A DNA stretch of 64,000 nt, taken from the NCBI GenBank assembly GCA_016183985.1, contig JACPDN010000006.1, forward strand, positions 1,488,001 to 1,552,000. Reading direction: 5' to 3'. Under the pieces are notes generated by a model that ran no database searches, had not been told where the DNA came from, and worked only from the letters and a program-made list of their open reading frames with translations. Shown in pieces: positions 8,636-16,848 of this stretch. This DNA is from Pseudomonadota bacterium. GTDB lineage: Bacteria; Pseudomonadota; Alphaproteobacteria; Dongiales; Dongiaceae. A program made the position numbers and the translations under genes. How positions within the stretch are numbered: position 1 is the first letter of the stretch; every line of letters begins with the position of its first letter.

Positions 8636-9323
8636 AGCCTTGGTGCAGCGGTCGATCTTCAAATATGTCACCGTCTTCGCGCTGATCGGCACGGTTCTTC
8701 TTCTTGCGGAACAGGCCTGGACCTTCATTCAGAATGCCTATGCCGGCATCGCACCTACAACAGAGAGCATCGGCACGTTTGTTTTGTTCGCCGCACTGTG
8801 CCCTCTTTACATGGCCTTCTTGGTGCGTATCCGGCTACCCCGTCAATTGTCCGATGCTGACGAAGGCGGCACCACGACATTTTCTGAAACTCCAGAGTGT
8901 CGCATGCTGAACGTCGTCAGCGTGTGGTCAATCGGCGTTGCAATCTTTGTGAAATGGGTCGCCTCAGGTGGCGACACATCCGATTTATTTGGATGGTTCT
9001 CGCCCGCCTTCTTCGTTCTCATGGTCGCGGCGAGTGGCGCCGCTTTGATGCGCCGCCTGTTATGTTTAGAGTTATCCCCAGCAGGACTGAAGATCACGCC
9101 GTCCAAAGCTGGTTTGATCGCCTGGAGCGATATTCGCGAGATCAAATTGGTCGAGCGGTTCGGCAGCCGCTGGATCAACGTCAGCGTCGACAACAGAGAG
9201 CGCTACGGCCTAAAGAAGGCGACATTTAGTGTCATGCCTGGATTTCTCGGCACTACTGCCGAGCAGCTGCACAGCGCGATCGAGCGGCGGCGTGCACTAT
9301 TTGCACAGAAGGCACCCGCGTGA
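8625..9323 (+). CDS. Membrane protein of unknown function with PH-like C-terminal domain
   Basis: A 232-residue protein with four hydrophobic segments (about 14-33, 46-66, 93-112 and 122-145). A soluble C-terminal part follows that starts LELSPAGLKITPSKAGLIAW and continues with SDIREIKLVERFGSRWINVS. This strand-rich pattern resembles the bacterial PH-like (bPH/YdbT-type) fold often found after membrane helices. No enzymatic motif is visible. It overlaps the GNAT stop by 11 bp and is probably translated from the same mRNA. Its codon use is slightly more AT-rich than its neighbours. Confidence 0.7.
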   Translation: MFLEALVQRSIFKYVTVFALIGTVLLLAEQAWTFIQNAYAGIAPTTESIGTFVLFAALCPLYMAFLVRIRLPRQLSDADEGGTTTFSETPECRMLNVVSVWSIGVAIFVKWVASGGDTSDLFGWFSPAFFVLMVAASGAALMRRLLCLELSPAGLKITPSKAGLIAWSDIREIKLVERFGSRWINVSVDNRERYGLKKATFSVMPGFLGTTAEQLHSAIERRRALFAQKAPA

Positions 9324-9373
9324 ACTCAACGGCAATTTATCCGCCCCTGCGGCAGACGACCTAAGGAGACCGA

Positions 9374-10921
9374 ATGACCGACCGCATCCTTATTCTCGAT
9401 TTCGGCTCGCAGGTGACACAGCTGATCGCGCGGCGTGTGCGCGAGGCTGGGGTCTATTGCGAGATCTTCCCGTTCAACGTCGATCCGGCGCGCATCAAGG
9501 AGTTTGACCCCAAGGGCATCATCCTCTCCGGTTCGCCGCATTCGGTGACGACGGCGGATGGCCCCAGGGCACCCGCCATCGTCTGGGAATCGAAGCAGCC
9601 GGTCTTTGGCATCTGCTATGGCGAACAGACCATGTGCGCGCAGCTCGGCGGTGAAGTCGCCGGCTCCGACCACCGCGAGTTCGGCCGCGCCCTCATCACG
9701 GTCAAGAAGGAGACGCCGCTGTTCGAGGGCGTCTGGCAGCAGGGCGGCGAGTACCAGGTGTGGATGAGCCATGGCGACCGCGTCGTGGCCCTGCCTGCCG
9801 GCTTCGAGGTGGTGGCGGTGTCCGATGGTGCGCCCTTTGCCGCCATCGCCAACATCAAGGACAAGCGCTACGCGGTGCAGTTCCACCCGGAAGTCGTGCA
9901 CACGCCGGACGGCGCCAAGCTCATTTCAAACTTCATCCATAACGTCTGCGGCTGCAAGGGCGACTGGACCATGGCGGCCTTCCGCGATGCCGAGATCGCC
10001 AAGATCCGCGCCCAGGTGGGCTCCGGCCGCGTCATCTGCGGCCTTTCCGGCGGCGTCGATTCAGCGGTCGCCGCGGTGCTCATTCATCAGGCGATCGGCG
10101 ATCAGCTCACCTGCATCTTCGTCGATCACGGCCTGCTGCGTGCCGGCGAAGCCGACCAGGTCGTGGCCCTCTTCCGCGATCATTACAACATCCCGCTGGT
10201 GCATCGCGACGCCTCGGCCTTGTTCCTCGGCGAACTCGACGGCGTCTCCGATCCCGAGACGAAGCGCAAGACCATCGGCCGCCTCTTCATCGAGGTGTTC
10301 GAGGAGGAAGCGAAGAAACTGGGTGGCGCCGATTTCCTGGCGCAAGGGACGCTCTATCCGGATGTGATCGAAAGCGTCTCCTTTACTGGCGGCCCTTCCG
10401 TCACCATCAAGAGTCACCACAATGTCGGCGGCCTGCCCGACCGCATGCGCATGCAGCTGGTCGAACCCTTGCGCGAGCTCTTCAAGGATGAAGTCCGCGT
10501 GCTCGGCCGCGAGCTGGGCCTGCCGGAAAAGATGATCCGCCGCCATCCCTTCCCCGGCCCTGGTCTCGCCATCCGCATTCCCGGCGCCGTCTCACGCGAG
10601 AAATGCGACATCCTCAGGAAGGCCGACACGATCTATCTCGAGGAGATCGACAAGGCCGGCCTCTACGAAAAGATCTGGCAGGCCTTCGCGGTGCTGCTGC
10701 CCGTGCGCACGGTAGGCGTCATGGGCGACGGCCGCACCTACGACTTCGTCTGCGCGCTCCGTGCCGTCACCTCGACCGACGGCATGACCGCCGATTTCTA
10801 CCCCTTCGAGCCCGCCTTCCTCGGCCGCGTCGCGACACGCATCGTCAACGAGGTGAAGGGCATCAACCGCGTCGTCTACGACTACACCTCGAAGCCACCG
10901 GGAACGATCGAGTGGGAGTGA
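9374..10921 (+). CDS. guaA: GMP synthase (glutamine-hydrolysing)
   Basis: A full-length 515-residue GuaA that converts XMP, ATP and glutamine to GMP. The N-terminal class I amidotransferase has the oxyanion region LSGSPHS, nucleophile Cys81 in GICYGEQTM, and the catalytic His-Glu in FHPEVVHT. The ATP-pyrophosphatase domain has the PP-loop [14 protein letters not shown] near residue 222. The C-terminal dimerisation domain contains [12 protein letters not shown] and ends TIEWE as in other GuaA proteins. A strong AAGGAG ribosome-binding site precedes ATG 9374. A Rho-independent terminator follows at 10935. Confidence 0.98.
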   Translation: MTDRILILDFGSQVTQLIARRVREAGVYCEIFPFNVDPARIKEFDPKGIILSGSPHSVTTADGPRAPAIVWESKQPVFGICYGEQTMCAQLGGEVAGSDHREFGRALITVKKETPLFEGVWQQGGEYQVWMSHGDRVVALPAGFEVVAVSDGAPFAAIANIKDKRYAVQFHPEVVHTPDGAKLISNFIHNVCGCKGDWTMAAFRDAEIAKIRAQVGSGRVICGLSGGVDSAVAAVLIHQAIGDQLTCIFVDHGLLRAGEADQVVALFRDHYNIPLVHRDASALFLGELDGVSDPETKRKTIGRLFIEVFEEEAKKLGGADFLAQGTLYPDVIESVSFTGGPSVTIKSHHNVGGLPDRMRMQLVEPLRELFKDEVRVLGRELGLPEKMIRRHPFPGPGLAIRIPGAVSREKCDILRKADTIYLEEIDKAGLYEKIWQAFAVLLPVRTVGVMGDGRTYDFVCALRAVTSTDGMTADFYPFEPAFLGRVATRIVNEVKGINRVVYDYTSKPPGTIEWE

Positions 10922-10934
10922 GGGGAACGCCAAA

Positions 10935-10966
10935 GGCCGGGCGCATTGCCCGGCCCTTTTTTTTCT
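10935..10966 (+). terminator. Rho-independent terminator of guaA
   Basis: A perfect 8-bp stem, GGCCGGGC (10935-10942) and GCCCGGCC (10948-10955), with loop GCATT, followed by C and eight T. It starts 13 bp after the guaA stop. Confidence 0.93.
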
Positions 10967-10979
10967 TGCTGGGATAGCG

Positions 10980-11498
10980 TCACGCGCCGCTTGCGCGCGT
11001 GGCCAGCGTGAGGAGAAGCTCATCGAGCTGCGCAAATTGCTCGGGCATCCCCTCCTCCATTCCGGCGAGGGCTTCGTCGAGCGCTTCCTTCGTGGGGTAG
11101 AGCTCGTGCAAGGTCAGCAGCGTCCGACTGCCTTTTTCCTCGAAGGTCACCGTGGTGACGGCGCCGTCATCACTTTCTTCATTCGTCCAGACGAGGCGCG
11201 TATTCGGCACCACGTCGAGATACCTACCGACGAATGCTGCGGACTCTGAAAGGTCGCGACCGAACACGACGCGGTACGTGCCGCCGATCCGCACATCCAT
11301 CTCGCAGGACAGTAGCGGCACGCCCATCGATTTCGGCGCCCACCACTGCATGAAGAGCGCCGGCCTGGTCCAGGCCTCGAACACGAGGCGTGCCGGTGCG
11401 TCAAAGATACGTGTGATGACAAGCTCGCGGTCGGACTTGCGTTCCGCATTCGTGTGGTTCTGTCCGGCGGTGGGATCACGCTCGTCTCTTGCGGCCAT
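10980..11498 (-). CDS. SRPBCC (AHSA1-like) protein, ArsR-linked
   Basis: A 172-residue START/Bet v1-fold protein. The core ELVITRIFDAPARLVFEAWT and MQWWAPKSMGVP is typical of the AHSA1/CalC SRPBCC group, which bind small hydrophobic ligands. About 15 polar residues precede the fold. It overlaps the upstream ArsR gene by 23 bp on the same strand, a common genetic pairing in which the regulator controls the SRPBCC gene. Ligand and role are unknown. Confidence 0.85.
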   Translation of the reverse strand: MAARDERDPTAGQNHTNAERKSDRELVITRIFDAPARLVFEAWTRPALFMQWWAPKSMGVPLLSCEMDVRIGGTYRVVFGRDLSESAAFVGRYLDVVPNTRLVWTNEESDDGAVTTVTFEEKGSRTLLTLHELYPTKEALDEALAGMEEGMPEQFAQLDELLLTLATRASGA

Positions 11499-11841
11499 TG
11501 GCCTTTTCCTTCCGTTTCAGTTCCTCGACAACCCTATCCAATGCGTCGAAGCGGACGGCCCAGAGCTGGCGGTACCCCTCGATCCATGCCGCCTCATCGC
11601 CCAAGCCACGCAGGCTGAGCTTGCAGGTTCGCACGCGCCCGACCTTCTCGGTGGTGACGAGCCCCGCCTGCTCCAGAACGCCGACATGCTTCTTCATGCC
11701 TGTGAGGGTCATGTGGAACTTCTCGGCAAGCTCCGTGATCGACGCGTCCGCACACCCCAGTTGCTCCAGGACGCCGCGTCGGGTGGCATCCGAAAGTGCC
11801 GCAAAAGAAGTATCGAGGCGGGTTTGATTATACTGAACCAT
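11476..11841 (-). CDS. ArsR-family winged-helix repressor
   Basis: A 121-residue ArsR/SmtB-type regulator starting MVQYNQTRLD. The helix-turn-helix lies in ALSDATRRGVLEQL ... SITELAEKFHMTLTGMKKHVGVLEQAGLV, with the wing TTEKVGRVRTCKL. Metal-binding Cys clusters typical of ArsR are absent, so a non-metal signal is likely, as in the SRPBCC-linked subgroup. The frame stays open upstream to 11949, but ATG 11841 matches the family start and lies in the middle of a perfect 22-bp palindrome. The downstream SRPBCC gene overlaps its end. Confidence 0.88.
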   Translation of the reverse strand: MVQYNQTRLDTSFAALSDATRRGVLEQLGCADASITELAEKFHMTLTGMKKHVGVLEQAGLVTTEKVGRVRTCKLSLRGLGDEAAWIEGYRQLWAVRFDALDRVVEELKRKEKANGRKRRA

Positions 11842-11852
11842 ATGGTTCAGTA
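11831..11852. promoter_or_regulatory. Perfect 22-bp palindrome over the ArsR start codon
   Basis: The half site TACTGAACCAT (11831-11841) is followed at once by its exact reverse complement ATGGTTCAGTA (11842-11852). The minus-strand start codon of the ArsR gene occupies 11841-11839, inside the palindrome. It is the obvious candidate operator, and binding there would block transcription or translation initiation directly. Confidence 0.75.
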
Positions 11853-12021
11853 TGTAGCACGGAAGACGTCTCGCCTGCAAGAGGAGTCTGCGAATGTCAA
11901 CGCACCGGGCCGCTTTCTCCGCTTCTGACGGCGATACCAATCGGATCATCTGATAAGGAACATGCCTCGGTCAGGTCCGTTCTTTTTATGAGACAGGTCA
12001 ACCTGTTTTGAGGAGGAAGGC

Positions 12022-12336
12022 ATGCGCTTTTCCATCCTTCCCTGGATCATGACATATGCGCTTCTCTCCGGCCCCGCTTTCGCGCAAACAACCGACGATC
12101 AGGCCCCGGATGCGCAGGAGAAATGCCGCGCGGCGCCGGATGAAAACGGCAATGCCGAGCCATCCGGCGACGCGGCAGGCCAACAAACGCCGCTCACCCA
12201 GACACTCGAAGAGTGCCGCGGCGTGCTGAAACCGCCACCCACCGGCGACACGGATATGACGGCGCCGCCACCTGAAGGCGGCAAGACGCCTATGATCAAG
12301 CCGCCCGATATACCGGAGCAGCCACCGGCGAATTGA
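12022..12336 (+). CDS. Small secreted Pro-rich protein of unknown function
   Basis: A 104-residue protein with a signal peptide (MRFSILPWIMTYALLSGPAFA, cleavage after AFA) and a mature part rich in Pro, Asp, Glu and Gln. Two Cys occur in EKCRAAP and EECRGVLKPP and could form a disulphide. The C-terminus is proline-rich (KPPDIPEQPPAN). No known domain is recognised. An AGGAGGAAGG ribosome-binding site precedes the ATG. Location is presumably periplasmic. Confidence 0.7.
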   Translation: MRFSILPWIMTYALLSGPAFAQTTDDQAPDAQEKCRAAPDENGNAEPSGDAAGQQTPLTQTLEECRGVLKPPPTGDTDMTAPPPEGGKTPMIKPPDIPEQPPAN

Positions 12337-12350
12337 TCCCGGGTCAGGCG

Positions 12351-12358
12351 ATACTTAG
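12351..12358. promoter_or_regulatory. ATACTTAG motif upstream of DUF1801 gene
   Basis: The octamer ATACTTAG appears here, 32 bp before the DUF1801 start, and twice more upstream of the second ArsR gene (12872 and 12907). The recurrence within 560 bp suggests a shared operator, but a chance match cannot be excluded for this single copy. Confidence 0.35.
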
Positions 12359-12390
12359 AGTCGCCTTCGAACCGGGAAGGGGGATAAGAG

Positions 12391-12852
12391 ATGAGCGCGG
12401 AAAAGACAGCCAAGAAAGTCGCAAAGAAGGCGCCGCGCAAGGCGGCCGGTGAGCCCGTGCTCCTTTCCGGCGGCAATCCGCAGATCGCCAAGGGCGATGG
12501 CGCGGCACCGGTTGAGGCCTATATCGCCGCCATGCCGGGCTGGAAAAAGGATGTCGGCCGGCGCATTGATGCGCTGGTGACGAAAGCAGCCCCCAATGCG
12601 CGCAAGGCGGTGAAGTGGAACTCGCCCTTCTACGGCATGGCGGAGAAACACTGGTTTCTGAGCTTCCACTGCTATGCCAGATACGTGAAAGTCGCCTTCT
12701 TCAACGGCGCTTCTTTGACGCCCTTGCCGCCCGGCGTCTCGAAGCAGAAGGAGGTCCGCTATCTCGACATCCACGAAGACGACACGATCGATGAGGCGCA
12801 GATCACCGATTGGGTGAAACAGGCAAGCCATCTCCCCGGCATGCGCATGTGA
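12391..12852 (+). CDS. DUF1801 (YdhG-like) domain protein
   Basis: A 153-residue protein. A Lys/Ala-rich N-terminal tail (AEKTAKKVAKKAPRKAAGEP) precedes a DUF1801 domain recognisable from VEAYIAAMPGWKKDVGRRID, KAVKWNSPFYG and VKVAFFNGASLTPLPPG. DUF1801 proteins have a compact fold related to iron-chaperone/YdhG proteins; the biochemical role is unproven. The gene lies just upstream of an ArsR-SRPBCC module and shares the ATACTTAG motif with it, so co-regulation is plausible. Confidence 0.82.
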   Translation: MSAEKTAKKVAKKAPRKAAGEPVLLSGGNPQIAKGDGAAPVEAYIAAMPGWKKDVGRRIDALVTKAAPNARKAVKWNSPFYGMAEKHWFLSFHCYARYVKVAFFNGASLTPLPPGVSKQKEVRYLDIHEDDTIDEAQITDWVKQASHLPGMRM

Positions 12853-12870
12853 GCAAAACACTTAACCCGA

Positions 12871-12916
12871 AATACTTAGCCATTGCGCTCAGTATCTGGA
12901 TCGGTAATACTTAGCC
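12871..12916 (+). promoter_or_regulatory. Direct repeats upstream of second ArsR gene (candidate operator)
   Basis: AATACTTAGCC occurs at 12871-12881 and again at 12906-12916, start to start 35 bp, immediately before the ArsR start at 12919. AGTAT at 12891 and ATACT at 12907 also form an inverted pair. Placement against the start codon resembles the palindrome at the other ArsR module. Confidence 0.5.
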
Positions 12917-12918
12917 TT

Positions 12919-13275
12919 ATGGAACAGTATCCGCACCGTCTCGACGACATCTTCCAGGCCCTCGCCGACCCCACGCGCCGCGCGGTGCTGGGGCGTCTTG
13001 CCAAGGGCCCGATCAGCATCAGCGAGCTGGCAGCGCCCTTCGACATGGCGCTGCCCTCCTTCATGAAGCATATCCGCCAGCTTGAGGAGAGCGGCTGGAT
13101 CGCGACCCGGAAGGAAGGTCGCGTGCGCACCTGTGCGATCCAGAAAAAGGCGCTGGGCGCCGCCGATGCCTGGCTCGCCACCCAGCGCGCCGTCTGGGAC
13201 GGCCGCGCCGACCGGCTGGAACAATTCGTCACGAAACGTTCGGCAAGTCATGGGCGCTCGAAGAAGGCCAAGTGA
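12919..13275 (+). CDS. ArsR-family winged-helix repressor
   Basis: A 118-residue regulator beginning MEQYPHRLDDIFQALADPTR. The recognition region is ISISELAAPFDMALPSFMKHIRQLEESGWI, and the wing is ATRKEGRVRTCAI. The C-terminus is basic (SASHGRSKKAK). It parallels the ArsR at 11476-11841 and belongs to the same SRPBCC-linked subgroup lacking metal-binding Cys clusters. The frame could open at a TTG at 12883, but ATG 12919 matches the family start and follows the direct repeats. The SRPBCC gene follows 48 bp downstream. Confidence 0.88.
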   Translation: MEQYPHRLDDIFQALADPTRRAVLGRLAKGPISISELAAPFDMALPSFMKHIRQLEESGWIATRKEGRVRTCAIQKKALGAADAWLATQRAVWDGRADRLEQFVTKRSASHGRSKKAK

Positions 13276-13323
13276 GAGAAAGCCAGATAAGAGAAGGCCA
13301 GATAAGAGTAAGGACTGGGAAAG

Positions 13324-13800
13324 ATGAACAAACATGTGAAGCCCGATCTCGACCTCACCCTCACGCGCTTCATCAAGGCACCGCGCGCCAAGATCTGGAA
13401 CGCCTTCGCTGACCCGCGCGCCTTCGAACAATGGTGGCTCCCAGCACCCTATCTCTGCCGCGTCATCGAAATGGACCTCAAGCCCGGCGGCGCCTTCGTG
13501 ACAGAGATGAGCCAAGACGGCAAAACCTTCACCCCCCACATCAACGCCTGCTTCCTCGACATCGAACGAGAGAAGAAGATCATCTTCACCAACGCATTGC
13601 TAGGCGGCTGGCGCCCGGCGGAGCACTACTACCCTACCGCCATCACCGCGATCATTACCTTGTCAGACCAAGACGGCGGCACAGAATACGCCGCCCACGT
13701 CATGCACAAAGACGCGAAAGACCGCGGCCAACACAACGATATGGGCTTCCTTGAAGGCTGGGGCACGGTGGCGGCACAGCTGGCAAAGATGGTAGAGTGA
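13324..13800 (+). CDS. SRPBCC (AHSA1-like) protein, ArsR-linked
   Basis: A 158-residue Bet v1-fold protein. The core is LDLTLTRFIKAPRAKIWNAF with FEQWWLPAPYLCRVIEMDLKPGG, and the C-terminal amphipathic helix contains NDMGFLEGWGTVAAQLAKMV. The family binds hydrophobic ligands; no catalytic residues are evident. It is the second ArsR+SRPBCC pair within 3 kb, with only moderate similarity to the first (10980-11498), so they are probably not a recent duplication. Confidence 0.85.
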   Translation: MNKHVKPDLDLTLTRFIKAPRAKIWNAFADPRAFEQWWLPAPYLCRVIEMDLKPGGAFVTEMSQDGKTFTPHINACFLDIEREKKIIFTNALLGGWRPAEHYYPTAITAIITLSDQDGGTEYAAHVMHKDAKDRGQHNDMGFLEGWGTVAAQLAKMVE

Positions 13801-13936
13801 GGGAGACTCTTGCGGACACCTCGGCCATTGTGTTCAAGACGGCCAGCTTGGTATAGCATTAAGGTGCCTCGTTGCCGATCTTCTGCCAAGTTTCTGCCAT
13901 TCAGTACCAAGTTTACAGTACTTTACCGAGATCCAC

Positions 13937-14947
13937 ATGCCCCGACCTATCCGCTACCTCAAGCCGCCGATCGTGAGCAGTATATTAGATCAGAAACGGC
14001 CTTCGACGAGGGCCAACGAGGCCATGCATCCAAAAGTTATGTCAGAAGCAGAATTTGCTTCGACCCGACTGAAGCATGCCGCTTATTACTCGGACAATAC
14101 AGCCTTGGTATTGCATATGGATGTCCGTGAGGGCCTGACGTTGCTTGCTGAGTGCGGCGTGCAGGTAAATTGCATAGTCACGTCACCGCCGTTCTATGGG
14201 CAGCGCGATTATCAGGTCGACGGCCAAATTGGACTGGAATCTCATCCGTCGGAGTTTATCTCCACACTTGCAACTGTCTTTGATAGCGCACGTTCTGTGC
14301 TCGCGGACAACGGCAGCCTGTGGGTCAATATTGGGGATACCTATTGGAGCGGAAAGGGCGAGCATCGTAGCGGAGAGTCAAAGCAATCTGCCCGACGATT
14401 CGGCGTTCGTCCCCAAGACAAAAAAGGTGATGGGCGGTGGTGCATACCTAAGCAACTACTGCTCATTCCGCACCGCTTTGCCATAGAAATGCAAGATCGA
14501 GATTGGCTAGTTCGCAATGATAACGTGTGGGTAAAGCCCAATCCGATTCCAGATCAGGTAAGGGATAGATGCTCCATATCGCACGAATATGTTTTTCACT
14601 TTGTCAAAGAAAGATGGTACTACTTTGACAAGAATGCCGTAGGGCGCTCTACCGAGAGTGGCACCGTACTTCCGCCTGCTGATACATGGGAGATTGCCCC
14701 TGTTCGCGGGAAGGCCGGTCTTCATAAGGCTCGATTTTCAGAGGAGTTAGTCCGCATCCCGATACTTTCGACCACGCCACCACGTGGCGTCGTTCTGGAT
14801 CCATTTGCAGGAAGCGGAACTTCCCTCCTTTTTGCTCGAAAGCACGGTTTTCGAGCAATTGGCATTGACGCAAAGCAGGACTATTGCGACCTCATGGTTC
14901 AACAACTCCAGAAGCTTGCGGAAGAAGAATATGCAGACCAGGAATAA
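13937..14947 (+). CDS. Site-specific DNA methyltransferase (beta class, probably N4-cytosine)
   Basis: A 336-residue DNA methyltransferase. Motif IV TSPPFYGQRDY (about 82-92) precedes motif I LDPFAGSGTSL (about 287-297), the beta-class order; the SPP form of motif IV favours N4-cytosine methylation, though N6-adenine is not excluded. Between them lies a variable region with WVNIGDTYWSG and DNVWVKPNPIPDQVRDR, typical of type II modification enzymes. The start is uncertain: ATG 13937, 14024 or 14039. The gene opens an AT-richer three-gene island; the ATPase gene begins 32 bp downstream. It could protect host DNA from the neighbouring nuclease. Confidence 0.87.
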   Translation: MPRPIRYLKPPIVSSILDQKRPSTRANEAMHPKVMSEAEFASTRLKHAAYYSDNTALVLHMDVREGLTLLAECGVQVNCIVTSPPFYGQRDYQVDGQIGLESHPSEFISTLATVFDSARSVLADNGSLWVNIGDTYWSGKGEHRSGESKQSARRFGVRPQDKKGDGRWCIPKQLLLIPHRFAIEMQDRDWLVRNDNVWVKPNPIPDQVRDRCSISHEYVFHFVKERWYYFDKNAVGRSTESGTVLPPADTWEIAPVRGKAGLHKARFSEELVRIPILSTTPPRGVVLDPFAGSGTSLLFARKHGFRAIGIDAKQDYCDLMVQQLQKLAEEEYADQE

Positions 14948-14979
14948 ACCGGCGAGCGCAGCCGGATGGAGACAAATTT

Positions 14980-16848
14980 ATGTATCTTTCAGCGCCTGCC
15001 ATTTTGAAGGCCATACAAATTCTTCGCGAAGAGGTCCATCCATTTGTCGGCATCACTTTTTTGGCCTGCAAACATGCTGGCTTGAGTATCGGTACAACTG
15101 ACGACGTAAGCGTAGACAGCCTTACACGCGTTCACTTGGATACTCATCATCGAATAGACCGCAGAAGCTCTCACTACTTTCAGCCTTTCAAAAGCTCGTC
15201 GTGGTGGGTCAGTCAAAAGTACCCATCTAGCGGCCTGCAAACTTCAAACACACAGACCTTTAAATCGGTTTTCATTCACCCTCGGAAAACTCAGAAATGG
15301 GGCTTCGAGGTCTCTTATCTTGAACGCATGAGAGATATCCTGCAGCAAGATAATGCTGCATTCCGCATTCCTGCCGATGCGCTGGCGGTTTGGGTATTCA
15401 AGAGTGCCAATCTAGAAGATATCTCGAACTATGAAGATTTGGTCGAGAAGTTCTTCTCTGAATATAACATCACTGTCAAAGAGCGATCGCTAATCTTCTC
15501 TGCGAGAGCGATGGAGAAATATACCCCCGCCAATATGGCATTTGTCGCCGAACCGTTAGAAATGACTGTGGTCACTAGCAGTTTGCCTCCTCCTCCGGAT
15601 GCCGAGGCGGAAGGAGGCCGAACGATTACTACGTTGCATTTAAGGAATGCTGGCCCGGCGCGTGAAATGAGACTCGATTTCGGGCGTAGACTGACTATCG
15701 TAACGGGCGACAATGGATTAGGAAAATCTTTCCTACTTGATTTCGCGTGGTGGGCGGCGATCGGCCATTGGCCCGATCGGCCGATGATACCGTCGCACCG
15801 TGACACTAAGACTATACCTACCATTGACTATACTTTGACCGGCGCTTCAGGTCGGCTCTCCAACTTCTCGGCAAAGTATGATTGGAGTAATTTATTGTGG
15901 CGCCGCCCCCACGACGCCATGACCGTTGAGGCTGTCGCAGTCTTCTCTCGAGCCGATGGTTCCTTTGCAGTTTCAGATCCCGTCCGCAGCAAATTTAATC
16001 AGGACACCACCTCAACTGGCAAGCTCAGTGCGCACGAAGTCTGGAATGGACGGGATGGCTTTTTAGAAGGCCTCATCCGAGACTGGCTTCGATGGCAAAC
16101 TTCAAATGACCGAAAGGCTTTTGATCAGTTTTCATTAATTTTGAAGCGACTGTCTCCGGACGACCTCGGGGAACTTACACCCGGTGATCCGATCCGATTG
16201 CCTGGCGAGCCGCGTGAGATTCCAACGATAAAACACCGATACGGAACTGTCCCCGTAACCCAGGCGTCGTCGGGTGTGCAGCGCGTGCTTCTCCTATCAT
16301 ACTTGATCATTTGGTCTTGGCGGGAGCACGAGCTTGCGGCACGCAGCCTCGGCCGATCTCCGCTACGCAGAATGCTTCTCATCGTTGATGAATTGGAAGC
16401 TCACCTTCATCCAAAGTGGCAACGAATTGTGCTTCCTGCCTTGATGGGAGTTGGCGACCTTCTGAGCAGTGACTTAGCTCTCCAAACAATTGCCGCCACT
16501 CACTCCCCGATGATTCTTGCTTCGATGGAAACCACGTTTAGCGCCACCGATGATTTGCTGTACCACCTGTACGTCGATGGCCCAATGGTCTCGCTCGAGG
16601 AGGTGCCATTTATCAAATACGGGGATGCTTCGGCTTGGCTCACGTCACCGCTATTTGGGTTGCGCCATGCTCGTTCGCAGGACGCGGAATCGGCTATAGA
16701 AGCTGCTAAGGCGCTGCAGCTGGAAGCAGAGCCCAGCACAATAGACGTTAGAAATGTGTCGGAAAGGCTGAAGCGCTATCTCTCAAGCGACGACAAATTT
16801 TGGCCTCGGTGGTTGTACTTCGCTGAGCAGCATGGGGTCGAAATATGA
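14980..16848 (+). CDS. AAA/ABC-type ATPase with extra N-terminal domain (PtuA-like defence ATPase)
   Basis: A 622-residue protein in two parts. Residues 1-190 form a separate domain with motifs VHPFVGITFLACKHAGLSIG and QKYPSSGLQTSNTQTF, which I cannot assign. Residues 215-545 are an ABC/SMC-like ATPase: Walker A GDNGLGKS (243-250), signature SSGVQ (430-434), Walker B LLIVDELEAHLHP (467-479) and switch ATHSP (506-510), close to the ATP-dependent OLD/PtuA group. A further 75-residue C-terminal region follows. ATG 14980 has a GGATGGAG ribosome-binding site. The stop overlaps the HNH gene start (ATGA), so ATPase and nuclease are made together, as in Septu systems. Confidence 0.85.
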   Translation: MYLSAPAILKAIQILREEVHPFVGITFLACKHAGLSIGTTDDVSVDSLTRVHLDTHHRIDRRSSHYFQPFKSSSWWVSQKYPSSGLQTSNTQTFKSVFIHPRKTQKWGFEVSYLERMRDILQQDNAAFRIPADALAVWVFKSANLEDISNYEDLVEKFFSEYNITVKERSLIFSARAMEKYTPANMAFVAEPLEMTVVTSSLPPPPDAEAEGGRTITTLHLRNAGPAREMRLDFGRRLTIVTGDNGLGKSFLLDFAWWAAIGHWPDRPMIPSHRDTKTIPTIDYTLTGASGRLSNFSAKYDWSNLLWRRPHDAMTVEAVAVFSRADGSFAVSDPVRSKFNQDTTSTGKLSAHEVWNGRDGFLEGLIRDWLRWQTSNDRKAFDQFSLILKRLSPDDLGELTPGDPIRLPGEPREIPTIKHRYGTVPVTQASSGVQRVLLLSYLIIWSWREHELAARSLGRSPLRRMLLIVDELEAHLHPKWQRIVLPALMGVGDLLSSDLALQTIAATHSPMILASMETTFSATDDLLYHLYVDGPMVSLEEVPFIKYGDASAWLTSPLFGLRHARSQDAESAIEAAKALQLEAEPSTIDVRNVSERLKRYLSSDDKFWPRWLYFAEQHGVEI

